A DNA stretch of 64,000 bases. Origin: Dillenia suffruticosa (Eukaryota; Streptophyta; Magnoliopsida; Dilleniales; Dilleniaceae). Each line of letters opens with the position of its first letter. Position 1 is the first letter of the stretch. Positions 47,801-58,340 of this stretch are shown one piece after another. Location: positions 10,523,001 through 10,587,000 of the forward strand of contig JAVTVX010000024.1 in the NCBI GenBank assembly GCA_033439265.1, in the 5' to 3' direction. The notes beneath the pieces are model-generated. The model was not told the DNA's origin. It ran no database searches and saw only the letters and a program-made list of their open reading frames with translations. Both the position numbers and the translations under genes were made by a program.

Positions 47801-50800
47801 CATGGCAATGATGTGTAATGTTATCATCTGCTCCAGCATTTAGTTAGCCTCTAGGTTGAAATGTGCTGCATCCAAAGGTCCATCTGTATAGCCCCCATCT
47901 GATCCCAGAGGAAGTTACAGGTGCCAAGGAACTTTTTATCGTAAGATAATTTCAGTTCTCCAGTATCCTTAAGCAGTGCTTTGCTTCTTAAAACTGCCTT
48001 ATAGTTGCAGTTTTTATGGCATAATGGACATATTGTGGCAACTGCATCCTTTGAAAGTACCTGGGAATGGTAGCCCCTCCTGCTTGCTCAATGCTTCTGC
48101 ACCATGCTCCAATTTATGCCTTCCCAGAGTAGATGGGTCCTATCATTTTGCTGAAAAGTACGGGTTTCCAGCATCTGGACTTTTTGTTTGTCTTGGCTGA
48201 GTTCTAGAGGAACGGGCATATGGGAGTTGCTTGAGGGCTTAGAAACTGAAATTTCATCGTGAAAGCCCTCTTTTCCTAAAGCTTCAAATTATGGAGCTCC
48301 TTCTCCGCAACCTCCATCAGACAAGGCAGCAAGCTCACCTCATACACTATCCCCATGGTAGAAACTGGAACTGCCTCTTCTAATTGTGATGAATGATCTA
48401 TGATGCACTGCACCACTACAAAATTGCATGTTGTATTCGGAGTTGCAGGCCTTACATTACTTTCGGATACAGCTGGGCTGGCTAAATCAACATTAGTGGT
48501 AAGAAATTCGCACTTTCTTTTTTATGAGGTCTCATAGCAAACCGAATTGGTGTTGCCATCAATTGAGACCTTGGAGCTACAAATGCCTTCCTTTGAATTG
48601 CTCTCGATCTTTAAAACTGCATCTAAACAAGGAAGTGAGCTAGTATCTGAATTATGAACTTTAGAAACTACTACTTCCTTGATTACCATGTTTTGATCCT
48701 CAATGGAACAACTAGAAATCATATTCTTTCTATGTGTAGTATAGGCCACATGGACCTCCTCCAAAGGAAGATTAGTATCTTGGGGCGTGGACAGATCCAC
48801 TTCAAGATTCGTGGCTCCTCTCTTACTTTCTTAGATATTTTCTCCATATAAGACCTCTGACTATCAGCAATTGAAAGCTGAAGATTCTGCCCAAATTTAT
48901 TATATTCATAGCTACTGAAGTCAGGGTACTTTCTGGGGATGAGAGTCCCTTCTTCCAGCCGATTACTCCTTTCCTTGGTCTGCAGGGGTGCGGCTGTTGC
49001 TCCTCACCTCCTGTATCTTTCTACGCCCTTGCAGCTCTCACCGAAGCCCTTCCATCTATGAGATCAGTGTTGTCTGTTGTTGCTGCAGCAATTTCTCGTT
49101 GGATTGCTAGAGTTCCTCCACCCTAGCTGGTGGCTACTCCATTTGCTGTTCGAATTCTCTTATGAATCTGTCCATCCGGCTAAACCATTTTATAGATCTT
49201 TCCATGACGGCCGGCTTTGATACCTAATTGAGACGAGCCCTAATACATTATTTAGTCCATGGATACTTTGCAGGGAATTCCTCTCTTCCCTTGCTAGAGT
49301 TTTCCCTCTCTTAGACCCTAGGTTTGATGGCTAGGAATTTGTTCCCTAACAAGTTTTTTACCACACTTTTTTTTTATTATGAGAATTAGACTTATTTCTT
49401 TATTGATCATATTTCCTTTAAATAAGGGAAATTAGGATTTACAATATAATATATTTCCTACTAAAAACAAGTCCCTAAATCATTTCTAGTATGAAGAATT
49501 CCAAAACTAAGATAATTATTATTTTTAAAAGAATAGCTATCAACTAAAATAAGTAAATTATTATTTTTCTAAAATATTTTCTTTTTATTAGTTTCTCAAT
49601 ATTCTCTTAGAAGATTTCTTTCTAATAATATGCATTTTTTGGAATAATTTTTTCCAATGATATGCATTGTGCATATCATACTTTTTCTTTTTCTCTCCTT
49701 GTTCTGCTCCAGTGTTCAAACCAAGGCTTATTATATGCTAGCTATTTGATATGTTTTGCCTTTTTGGTTGAACCACATTCTGCAACTTATGTGTGATTGA
49801 AATTATCTGGTCCTAAAACCATTCAAACTCATTCTGTATCCGAAAGAGAATATTCTAATAGGATAGGACAAATTTGGTCAACCCTTTAGGCCTTTTAACC
49901 TGCTCAGTAACAAGAATCGAGAATTTTCTCTTGTAACTTTTATCTGGGCCAACTAGGGATGCAAACTCTAGCTCAACTAAGCATTTGTCCCAACTTAGTT
50001 GGATTTGTTGGGTTGGCTATGTGTATTCATCTTTTCCATCTAGCTTTTTCAAAGCTTGTGTCAATAGATAAATCTGTAGTTACCCTATCATATTCAATCA
50101 CCTTTCTTAGAGTTTTTTTAGGTCTTTCTCATGTTCTTGGTACATCTTCAACAAATATACTATCACCAAAAGCATTTGGTGGTCTTCTTTTGAACCTGTT
50201 CAAACCATTTTAATCTATATTGAACCTCCCAAACTCTAGCTCAACTAAGCATCTGTCCCAACTTATTGGATTAGTTGGGTTGGCTATGTGTATTCATCTT
50301 TTCCATTCGGCTTTTTCAAAGCTTGTGTCAATAGATAAATCTGTCGTTACCCTATCATGTTCAATCACCTTCTTAGAGTTTTTTTAGGTCTTTCTCATGT
50401 TCTTGGTACATCTTCAACATATATACTATCACCAAAGCATTTGGTGGTCTTCTTTTGAACATGTTCAAACCATTTTAATCTATATTTAACCTCCTATGCC
50501 CATTTCTAATTCTGTCTTTTCTTGTTACTCTACTCATTCACCTTAACATTTTCAGCTCTGCTACACTTATGTAAATGGTGTTAGGTATATTAAGAGTGAA
50601 ACTAATAATATACTTGTAAAGAATGATGATATAAAAAAGTGTTAGCGTAATTATTTTGACGATCTTTTTAATGTTAAGAGTACAACAGATATAGAAAATA
50701 TCGATATACCTGTAGAAGAGATTAATAGAGATTTTAAACGTAAGATTCGTTCTCATGAAGTGAAAGAGACTCTAAGGAGAATGAAGAATAATAAAGTCAT

Positions 50801-53800
50801 AGGATCTGATGGCATCCCTATAGAAGTGTGAAAATGCTTAGGTGAATTTGATATAAAAGTGTTAACGGATATTTTCAATAAAATTTGGTAAACTAAGAGA
50901 ATGTCACAAATATGGAAGAAGAGTATAATTGTACCGCTATATAAGAATAAAGGAGATATACATGATTGCTCCAACTATAGAGAAATTAAACTTATGAGCT
51001 ATACCATAAAGCTATGAGAGAGAGTAATAGAGTATAGATTAAGATTGGAAATAAATATATCTCAAAATCAATTTGAATTTATGCTAGGAAGATCTACTAC
51101 GGAAGCAATTCACTTGTTCAAACATTTGATGGAGACATATAGAGCACAGAAGAGAGATCTACATATGGTATTCATTGACCTAGAAAAGGTATATGATAGG
51201 GTTCCTAGAGACTTATTGTGGTGGACGTTCATGAAAAAGGATATCCTTGAGATACATTAATCTCATTAGACATATGTACGAAAGAGTTGTAACTAGCGTA
51301 AGAACTTGGGGGGGTTTGAGCCATAATTTCCCCATTAACAGGTTCCATTAAGGTTTGGTATTAAGTCCCCTTCTCTTTGCAATAGTGATAGACGAAATTA
51401 TAAAAAATATCCAAGATGAAATACCATAGTGTATGCTTTTCACAAATGATATAGTGCTAGTTGATGAAATTAGGGAGAGTGTTAGTGTTAAACTAGAGTT
51501 ATGGAGACTTACACTAGAATCCAGAGGGTTTAGATTGAGTAGATCAAACCGAATATATGAGATGTAAGTTTAGTGACAGTTATAGGAATGATGAAGAAAC
51601 GATTAGATTAGATGGACAAGATATACAAAAAAATGAACGATTTAGATATCTAGGTTCAATCATTTAAAATTATGGCAATATAAATGGAGATGTGAATTAT
51701 AGGATTCAAGCGGATTGGATGAAATGGAGAAGGGTATTTGGAGTTCTTTGCGATCGCACGATACCATTGCATTTAAAGGGAAAGTTCTATAGGACAACAG
51801 TTAGACCTATATCATTGTATAGTACTGAGCGTTGGATTATTAAACAGTAACAAAAATAAAAGATACCTGTAGCAGAAATGAGAATGTTTAGATGGATGTA
51901 TGGAAAAATTAGGAGAGATAGAATTAGAAATGAAGAGATTCGTGACAAGTTGGGAGTTAGTTCAATCGTAGATAAGATACGAGAGTGTCGTTTGAGATGA
52001 TTCGGGCATGTGCAAAGAAGGCTCAAAGATGTACCGGTTAGGAGAACCGAGAACTTAAATATAGGAGATTTGGTAAAATGTAGAGATAAATTACTGAAAA
52101 CTTGAATGCGGGTTATCCGTAAAGATATGGAAATTAAAAGTTTAGAAGAGAAAATGATCGTGGATAGGAACGAATGGCGTAGAAGAATCCGTACAAATTA
52201 AACCAATATATTTTAGATATTTATCTATTGATTTATTTATTTATTTTTCTTTTTCCTTTTCTTTTATTTTCTTTTTATTTCTGTCTTTATATATATTTTT
52301 TATTCTTTATTTCATTTTTCTTTTATCTATCTTTTTTCTAATTTGTCTTTCAAATGGCTGATCCCAAATATTGGGATTAAGGCTCAGTTTGTTGTTGTTG
52401 TTGTAGCATTTGTACTATACAACGTTGGTAGGCCAATCGGGGATGTCAAATTCATGGGATATCTAATATGCCACTCTGGTGGATGATGTTAAGATATATG
52501 CCCCCTTCCAATTTAATATATTATTGACCATTGTAGTGCCGGTCATAGGACATTAAGTCCAAACTGGGCCAAATGCGCTAGGTGACTGATCAATGATTAG
52601 GATAATCTAATTGAAGGCACTTTAATGATTTTCTCATTCTTTTTACCAATATGCATATGTTGCATGTTGAAAAGGTGCAGTGAAACTAAGTTCTAGGATT
52701 AAGACATCCATATGATAATATCCCTTTGTATGATGTGGATTTATAAACCAAGAGCATCATAAAATTGATAAAGCAAAATTAGTAAAGATGGAAACTTTTA
52801 TTGTGTGATAGTGTTCTAAGAACAGATATTAGTGGTATCTAATATTCCTTTTGTTTTGTCTTCTGGTGCAGAGTTTGTGGTTCATCTTCTAGACAAAGCA
52901 CTCACATGGTACTACATTAAGAACTTATCAATGTGAGAGAGAGAGAGAGAGAGAAAGGGAGGGAGGGAGGGAGTGATGGAGGGATCAAGATATCTTGTGC
53001 TGTACCACTGTTTGCATATTGCATAAATATATCCTTTTATGGTTCATATAGCTTACTTATGTCAAAGATTCATTTTCAAATCCTGCAGACTGTTGTCAAT
53101 TGTTTTCTATTCTACATGGCAGTTCTTCTCTTACGTTATTCTGATGCTTTCAGTCCTTTTGGAGGAAGAGTAATCGGAAATGAGAAGTTAATCACAATTC
53201 TTGATCTACAGAATCTGGCATATAAGAATGTTGATTCTCGTGGGCTAATTACAGGATTCCAACTTTTACAGGTAAATTTCTCTCTCTTTTTCTCTTCTAT
53301 TTTCTTAATACCCCAGCTTTCTTCTTGTTTATGGCAATTTGTAGAGGCTAGAAGAACCTGCGGTGCTCTGCACATTTCATCTTTAGACTTAACTTGAACA
53401 CTACATGAAGCTACTGGTGTGGCTTTCTCTGATACAAGCCATTTGACTTTTGTGCAAAAGCATGGCCAAAACCCTTATTGAGATATATAATCTTACGAGA
53501 TGTGTGACAGAAAATGCAATGGTCTTAGCCCTCTTAGCTTTAGGCTAAGTTTGTTTAGTTGGGGTTTACAACAAGAACTGGAAAATATGGGTGTTTGTGT
53601 CTTTATACCTCCAATTTCCTCCTTTATCATCCAATTGCTTCCTTACTGAACAAGGTATTGAGTCTTTAATTGCTTATGTCACTAGTTTATTTTAGCTTAT
53701 GTTAAGGTCCTGTCATACTATAGCATGGAATGCCAGTACTCTGGTTGGGCATTTGTGCTTCGAGCATTCATGCTTCCTTCCTGTACCAATACCTAAAACC

Positions 53801-54514
53801 ATGACTGAATACTCAGATCTTCAACTTTTTCAGGATTACTATCCGGAGCGATTGAGGAAAATTTTCATAGTTGATATGCCATGGTTTTTTGTCAGTGTGT
53901 GGAAGATGGTCTCTTACTTTCTCGACAAGGCAACACTGGAGAAGGTATGCCACATCCTTTAAAGACTGAGATTCTTCCATAACTGCCTGCAGCCCTTAGC
54001 CCGAGTCATTAGCGCACGTTAACAATGAGACTTGATATGCATAATTTCTAGCATACAAGAGACTAAATTGCTACATCATAAAGCATGATTAAAGTTGAAA
54101 TTTTGTTGAAACATGAGTTACAAATGATGAAAATCTATCTGAAACATATTAAACTTGGTCTTAGGGCCTGAGAGTATGACAAGTGTCCCTTGGTTTAAGC
54201 TTAAATTGAATGTTTTAGGACTGTAATGAAAGTATGCTAGATTTGAAAAATTAAAACAAAATCTTTTTAAAATTGCAAAATCTAAGCAAACTATTTTTTT
54301 TTTTATTTTCAAATTGGAATAATATTATATTATTGCAGAATCTAAAAGATTACTTTAGATTTGTAATATTTATAGATTCCAAATTTTCACTTTTGTGAGT
54401 GTGATGCCTTTCAAATCTCATTTCAATGTTTCTCTTAAGTGAATTCTTTATAAACTAAGGGATGGCTTCCCTCTTTCTCTTTGCGTTGGACTACTCCAAT
54501 AAGAGTAGGTAGAT

Positions 54515-54546
<32 letters not shown>

Positions 54547-57500
54547 ATACACATATACCATTCCTCTATCTCTATTTTTACAAAACAACATTAAAAAAAT
54601 CTTTATTTTTAACTCAAATCTCTTTCTTTTTGACCAGATCTCTTTTTCTCTAGCAAAGCTTTTTTGATTTTTTTTTTGTGCAATTTTTTTTTGGTTGATT
54701 TTCCTTTTTTAAATCCACATCACAACACCAGAAAAGAAAAAAACAATAATAACAATAATAATAATGGTAGTAGTAGTAAAAATCAATTTGGCATGAACTG
54801 TTTAATATACTCCATCCTTGTCTCTCTTTCTACCAATGATGTCCATTCTAACTGTATCAACAATTTAAAAATACCAAGTGGAATTGGAGTGAAATTAGAG
54901 ACATTGAATGCAGATTTTGTATATTTTATATCTTGAAAATGTATTTATTAAGATGGGATAAAGTAAGTGAAATTTCATTTCAGGTACATTTGAGGTTGTA
55001 TTGTGGGATTTCGATAACACTACAAAAAAAGTCTTTTAGCCACAAATTTAATGACGAAAATTTTAAAAAAATTTGTCGCTAAAAACATTAGCGACGGATT
55101 TAGCGATAAAAAATTTTTCGTTACTAATAACGCGTCGCAAAAATTTAGCGACGAAAATTAGAAATCCGTCGTTAAATTTAATAACAAATAATTTTTTGTT
55201 GTTAAAATTCATCACAAAATTTAGCGACGAAAAATTATTCGTCGTTAAATTAGCGACAAAAAAATCCGTTGTTAAATTTAGCGACAAAAATCTAAAATTT
55301 GTCGCTAAATTTAGCGACAGATAATTTTTGTCGTTAAAATCCGTCGCTAATTTAGGAAAAAAAAAGTCCGTCGAGAAATTATCCATCCCTAATTTAACGA
55401 CGAATAAAAAAATCCGTCACTGAATTAACGACGGATTTAGAATCTGTCGTTGATTCCAAATTCGTCAAATACCTGGGGAGCACACGTGCCTGGACGGGCC
55501 CTTGCCCACCTGAGCAAGCACGTGCCTGGATGGCCCTGCCCACGAGCCAGCAATAGCCTGGAAGCCACGTGCTTGGTTGGCCCCGCCCACCCCCACCAAC
55601 CTGAGCCAGCACCAACCTGCAAGGTGCACGCCCGCCTGAGCCAGCACCCCTACTCCAGCCGCTCTCCTCACTTAATTGCTGGAAAATGCCGCTTGCCTCC
55701 TGCCTCTATCGTGATTCGAACTCTTAACTCCTGTACACCTGCACGCACACGCATAAGCATAAACCCTAAACCACTAAACTAAATGATATTATGTGATATA
55801 ATTTTTATTTTTTTTTACTTATTATCTTTTCTTCACATATTATCTTTTCTTCACATTTTTCTAATAATAATAAAATAATATATGATAACAATTTAAAATA
55901 ATAAATATAATAATTTTTTTTATTTAAACCACCAACTTAAAATAATATTAATTAAAAATAATAAATATGATAATTTTTAATAAAATAAAAAATAATAAAA
56001 TACTAATTTAAAATAAAATAATAAATTAATTAAAAATATATTAATATTATATTTTGTTTTCTTCTTTTTTGCTTTTATTTTATTATTTTATTATTCTTTT
56101 TCATTTTTATTTTAGTTTTTTACTCCATAGTTTAAAAATGGATTACGGCATCTCAATAATATAAAATTATAATTATCAATAAATTATAATATATTAATAA
56201 TTCAAAAAATCTATATATTTAATCATAAAATATTTTTATTCGCCTGAATATATAAGAAATTTCAATATAATTATTATATATATAAGAAATTTCAATAATG
56301 AGAATAAAAAGAAAAAAAAAATCAAAAATAGAGATGAGAGTAAGAGGAAGAAAAAAAAAGTGAGAATAAAAAACAAATGAGAAGAAAGTAAAAAAACAAA
56401 ATATTATCATACAACACTAAGTGGTGGTGGTCTTTTATTCAAATACGAGATTCAAGGTTTGAATCCGAATCCCTTCAATAGCATTTAGCATTTTTTTTAG
56501 CATTAAAACAATGAAAGGCGGGCACCCAGGCACGCGCAGGGCAAGGGCACGGGCACGGGCATGTGCGGGGGCCAGGCACGCTGGCGCGCGCGCAGGGCAC
56601 CGGCACGGGTATGCGCGGGAGCCAGGCATGAGGGCGCGCGCAGGTGCAGGCGCGGGCGCGAGCAGGGCGCGGGCGTCCGAGCGGGCATGCGCGGGCACCC
56701 GAGCGGGCAAGTGCGCGCACCTGGCGCCCGTGCGTGCATGCACGAGTGCCCGCGTGGCGCGCGCCCCTGCCTGCGCCTGGCGCGCACCCCTGCATGCGTC
56801 GGCGCCGCGCGCGCCCAACGTGTCCGAATTAATATTTAATTAAAAAATTTGTATTATTGAATAAAATAATATAAATAAAATAAAAGTTATCAATACAATA
56901 ATAAAAATTATTAAATCAAACAAAAAAAGAAAAAATTAATAAATTAATTAATATATATATATATATAATTTAAATAAAATAAAATATATGGTTTTTTTTA
57001 AGAATTAAATAATATTATTCTTAAAAAAAATGAAATATAATATAATAAAATAAAATGTAAATTAAAATATTATAACATAATAATATGATTTGTTAATATA
57101 AATTAATAAAATAAAATAAAAATAAAATTCTAATTAGAAAAAAATTAAATTCAACAACGGATTTAGAATCGTCGTTAAATTAATTTTTAACTTAAATATA
57201 ACATATTAATAAAATAATAAAAATAGAAAAAATAAAATTCTATTTAAAAAATATTAAATTTTGCGACGGATTTTAAATCCGTGGCAAAATTTAGTTACGA
57301 AATATTATTCTAATTAGTGACAAAATTGGCAACGAAAAATTTTTTATCGTCAATTAGCGACGAATTTAGTCATGAAAATTTTTTCGTCACTAATTAGCTA
57401 CGAATGATGTGTCCGTCGCTAATTTAGCCACGACTTCATTTTCGTCTCAAATTTTGTGACAAATTAGTAACGAAAAAGCTTTTGTCGTTAAATTCGTCGC

Positions 57501-58054
57501 AAAATGGAGACGAATTTTTTTCGTCACGAAAATTTGTAACTCAAAACTTGGTTTTTTGTAGTGTAATCAGTGTGAACTTCAACCGGATGTACCTAACCAT
57601 TGCCAAAATTAGTTTGATCATGTCCTTCATAGATGTTCCCCTCTTTTGTTTTTAGTAATTTTTTTTCTTGAAACTTAGATACAGTCAAATCTTATATGTT
57701 GGTCATACAAATTATATAGTTCAATCGACAAGCACATAAAGTACTACTCGACTTTTTGAACCCCACCAGTATGGTGTGGGATGTTCCCTAGTAAAGCAAT
57801 ATGAAATCCAAATTACTTGAAAATGTTTTACCTTTGCAAGAAGACGATATTTTAAGCCTTCCATTTAGAAAGTACATGAAACTGATGTCCAAAATTTTCT
57901 GTTTCATCATTTGCAGGTTGCGATTGTGAGCGGTGAAGATGGAAGAGAATCAATTGTGAAGGAAATTGGAGAACATGTGTTGCCTGAACAGTATGGAGGG
58001 CATGCAAAGCTTATTGCTCTCCAAGATTTTACTCCTACTCCTTACAATGACTGA
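44747..58054 (+). CDS. SEC14-like / CRAL-TRIO phosphatidylinositol-transfer protein
   Basis: Six exons: 44,747-44,818, 44,923-45,178, 52,872-52,908, 53,154-53,271, 53,834-53,944 and 57,917-58,054. All are GT..AG and in phase, giving 732 nt and 243 aa. The protein starts [20 protein letters not shown]. The CRAL-TRIO-N part ([20 protein letters not shown]) is followed by the lipid-binding domain: [57 protein letters not shown], and [11 protein letters not shown] near the C terminus. Length and spacing match the plant group of At1g14820. Such proteins bind phosphatidylinositol or phosphatidylcholine and act at cytosolic membrane faces; the ligand here is unknown. Introns 2 (7.7 kb) and 5 (4.0 kb) are swollen by transposons. 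The 37 nt exon 3 is the least certain, but the join keeps the family spacing exactly. Nothing disables the gene. Confidence 0.9.
44825..44861. repeat. (CT)n microsatellite in SEC14 intron 1
   Basis: An uninterrupted CT run of about 18 units, starting a few bases after the exon 1 donor. Confidence 0.95.
46165..46617 (-). repeat. 3' LTR of the gene-capturing element
   Basis: Pairs with 49,229-49,678; shared blocks include GGAATTCCTCTCTTCCCTTG-type sequence, TTTATTGATCATA and ATAGCTATCAACTAAAATAA. Numerous single-base and small indel differences point to an old insertion. Confidence 0.85.
46650..46990 (-). pseudogene. Captured coiled-coil protein fragment (At3g49055-like)
   Basis: Minus-strand frames encode [25 protein letters not shown], then in another frame [40 protein letters not shown] and EHEEAKQ. 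This heptad-rich text resembles the C-terminal coiled coil of the plant family of uncharacterised protein At3g49055. Stops (for example WAVLC.EHEE) and a frameshift make it non-functional. It follows the paladin-like piece directly on the same strand, so the two form a chimera inside the element. The family name comes from memory and needs a search. Confidence 0.55.
46990..47590 (-). pseudogene. Captured paladin-like phosphatase fragment
   Basis: Minus-strand frames read in order: [20 protein letters not shown], then [36 protein letters not shown] followed by IYINGI, then [40 protein letters not shown] and [18 protein letters not shown]. The GGRP..WHNMRE.PVIYING and RVERME.RLK.DI signatures are those of plant paladin (PALD-like putative phosphatase) repeats. 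No intron-like interruptions are seen between the pieces, consistent with capture from spliced RNA. Frameshifts and stops make it a pseudogene. It is antisense to the host SEC14 gene. Confidence 0.7.
47591..48250 (-). pseudogene. Captured coding-like segment of unknown origin
   Basis: Minus-strand text reads in broken frames [108 protein letters not shown] and [20 protein letters not shown]. Its composition is that of a real globular protein and it leads into the paladin-like piece, but I cannot name the family. It may belong to the same captured transcript or to a third gene. Confidence 0.4.
48251..49228 (-). other. 5' internal region of the gene-capturing element
   Basis: Starts at the primer site next to the right LTR. 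Minus-strand frames near it read [20 protein letters not shown] and a Gln-rich stretch. The open frame 48,522-48,800 is Ser/Val-rich ([20 protein letters not shown] onwards). No retroviral gag motif or known domain was recognised. Confidence 0.4.
49229..49678 (-). repeat. 5' LTR of the gene-capturing element
   Basis: Starts TGAGACGAGCCC and ends GCATATCA on the plus strand. In the element's own direction it begins TGATATGCAC and ends GTCTCA, followed by ATTAGGTATCAAAGCC as primer site. Confidence 0.85.
49960..50560 (-). mobile_element. RTE-type LINE remnant, minus strand, with tandemly duplicated tail
   Basis: Read on the minus strand from 50,560 it encodes [28 protein letters not shown] and a tail like [19 protein letters not shown], the C-terminal order of plant RTE ORFs. 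The last ~265 bp is present twice in tandem (about 49,963-50,227 and 50,230-50,494), sharing blocks such as TTGGGTTGGCTATGTGTATT. It abuts a plus-strand RTE copy at about 50,560. Confidence 0.65.
50565..52405 (+). mobile_element. RTE-type LINE, 5'-truncated, plus strand (copy 2)
   Basis: Plus-strand frames encode the RT domain in order: [79 protein letters not shown] and [11 protein letters not shown] (the DD motif is altered to ND). The RTE tail follows ([22 protein letters not shown] at 51,880-51,930). The 3' end carries GGCTGATCCCAAATATTGGG and a (TTG)n run at about 52,390-52,405. Stops are frequent and the endonuclease is missing. It sits in SEC14 intron 2 in the gene's sense direction. 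Confidence 0.88.
52934..52972. repeat. (GA)n/(GGGA)n microsatellite after SEC14 exon 3
   Basis: A GA dinucleotide run passes into GGGAGGGAGGGAGG about 25 bp downstream of the exon 3 donor. A plus-strand frame through it (52,933-53,397) runs into exon 4 and is a mix of intron and exon. Confidence 0.9.
55018..57563. mobile_element. CACTA-type DNA transposon, non-autonomous (CACTA-2), in SEC14 intron 5
   Basis: Starts CACTACAAAAAAA and ends GGTTTTTTGTAGTG, flanked by the 3 bp duplication TAA (55,015-55,017 and 57,564-57,566). Subterminal TTTAGCGACGAAAATT-type repeats occupy about 55,040-55,460 and 57,150-57,540. At 2,546 bp it is nearly the size of CACTA-1 (2,552 bp). It shares the same order: GC-rich module (55,475-55,775), long AT-rich stretch with closely matching blocks, CpG-rich array (56,513-56,825), AT-rich stretch. 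No transposase is encoded. It lies between SEC14 exons 5 and 6 and does not disturb their splice sites. Confidence 0.93.
56513..56825. repeat. CpG-rich degenerate tandem array in CACTA-2
   Basis: About 310 bp of GGGCACGGGCACGGGCATG, GCCAGGCACGC and GCGCGCGCAGG-like units, extremely GC- and CpG-rich, placed between flanks that are almost all A/T. It is in the same position as the array in CACTA-1, but the repeat words differ, so the arrays have turned over since the copies split. Open frames on both strands here are artefacts. Confidence 0.8.
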
Positions 58055-58340
58055 TCTGTATAGACAAAGGTCATGACAGCTTTGAAACAGCGATGGATGA
58101 TAGTGTATATATTTGATAAAATTAGTTCAAAATTTAGGGCAGAACATTTCCCTTCGGCTGGGGATAATTGCTATTGATTCCTTGCTAAGCTTCCTGTACT
58201 ATTTTAAAACATTTGACGCATCTCCGATAATTGTAATGACTCTGGGGCGGTTGCCTTTTAAAAATTTCAAACCTGTTATGTTCGTGGTTATGAAGTAGGT
58301 ACATCTGTTTATCTCTAAATATTATTTTTTTATTGCATAA
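58055..58340 (+). other. Probable 3' UTR of the SEC14-like gene
   Basis: Non-coding sequence after the TGA at 58,052-58,054. No single polyadenylation signal stands out, and a plus-strand frame at 58,113-58,298 has no domain. Confidence 0.4.

Larger units (their letters stand above)
46165..49678 (-). mobile_element. Non-autonomous LTR retroelement with captured host-gene pieces, in SEC14 intron 2
   Basis: LTRs lie at 46,165-46,617 and 49,229-49,678 (about 450 bp each, TG..CA ends, full-length similarity with many substitutions). On the minus strand the sequence just inside the right LTR reads GGTATCAAAGCC, an initiator-tRNA-Met primer site, so the element runs right to left. The ~2.6 kb interior has no gag-pol domain. 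It carries paladin-like and coiled-coil-like coding remnants plus unrecognised pieces, all read in the element's sense direction. The flanking 5 bp (GATTT and TACTT) do not match well. Host intron splicing sites are not touched. Confidence 0.85.

Noticed and set aside
46160..49683. 5 bp target duplication of the gene-capturing LTR element
   Set aside because: The flanks GATTT and TACTT agree at only 2 of 5 positions, so it was not claimed.
52933..53397. Separate 154-codon gene at SEC14 exons 3-4
   Set aside because: The frame begins in a GA microsatellite and intron and only its middle (53,154-53,271) is exon 4 of the SEC14-like gene.
56435..56843. Overlapping long open frames on both strands (Ala/Arg/Pro-rich proteins)
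   Set aside because: They arise from the GC-rich repeat array of CACTA-2, which lacks stop codons in all frames; no domain or start context.
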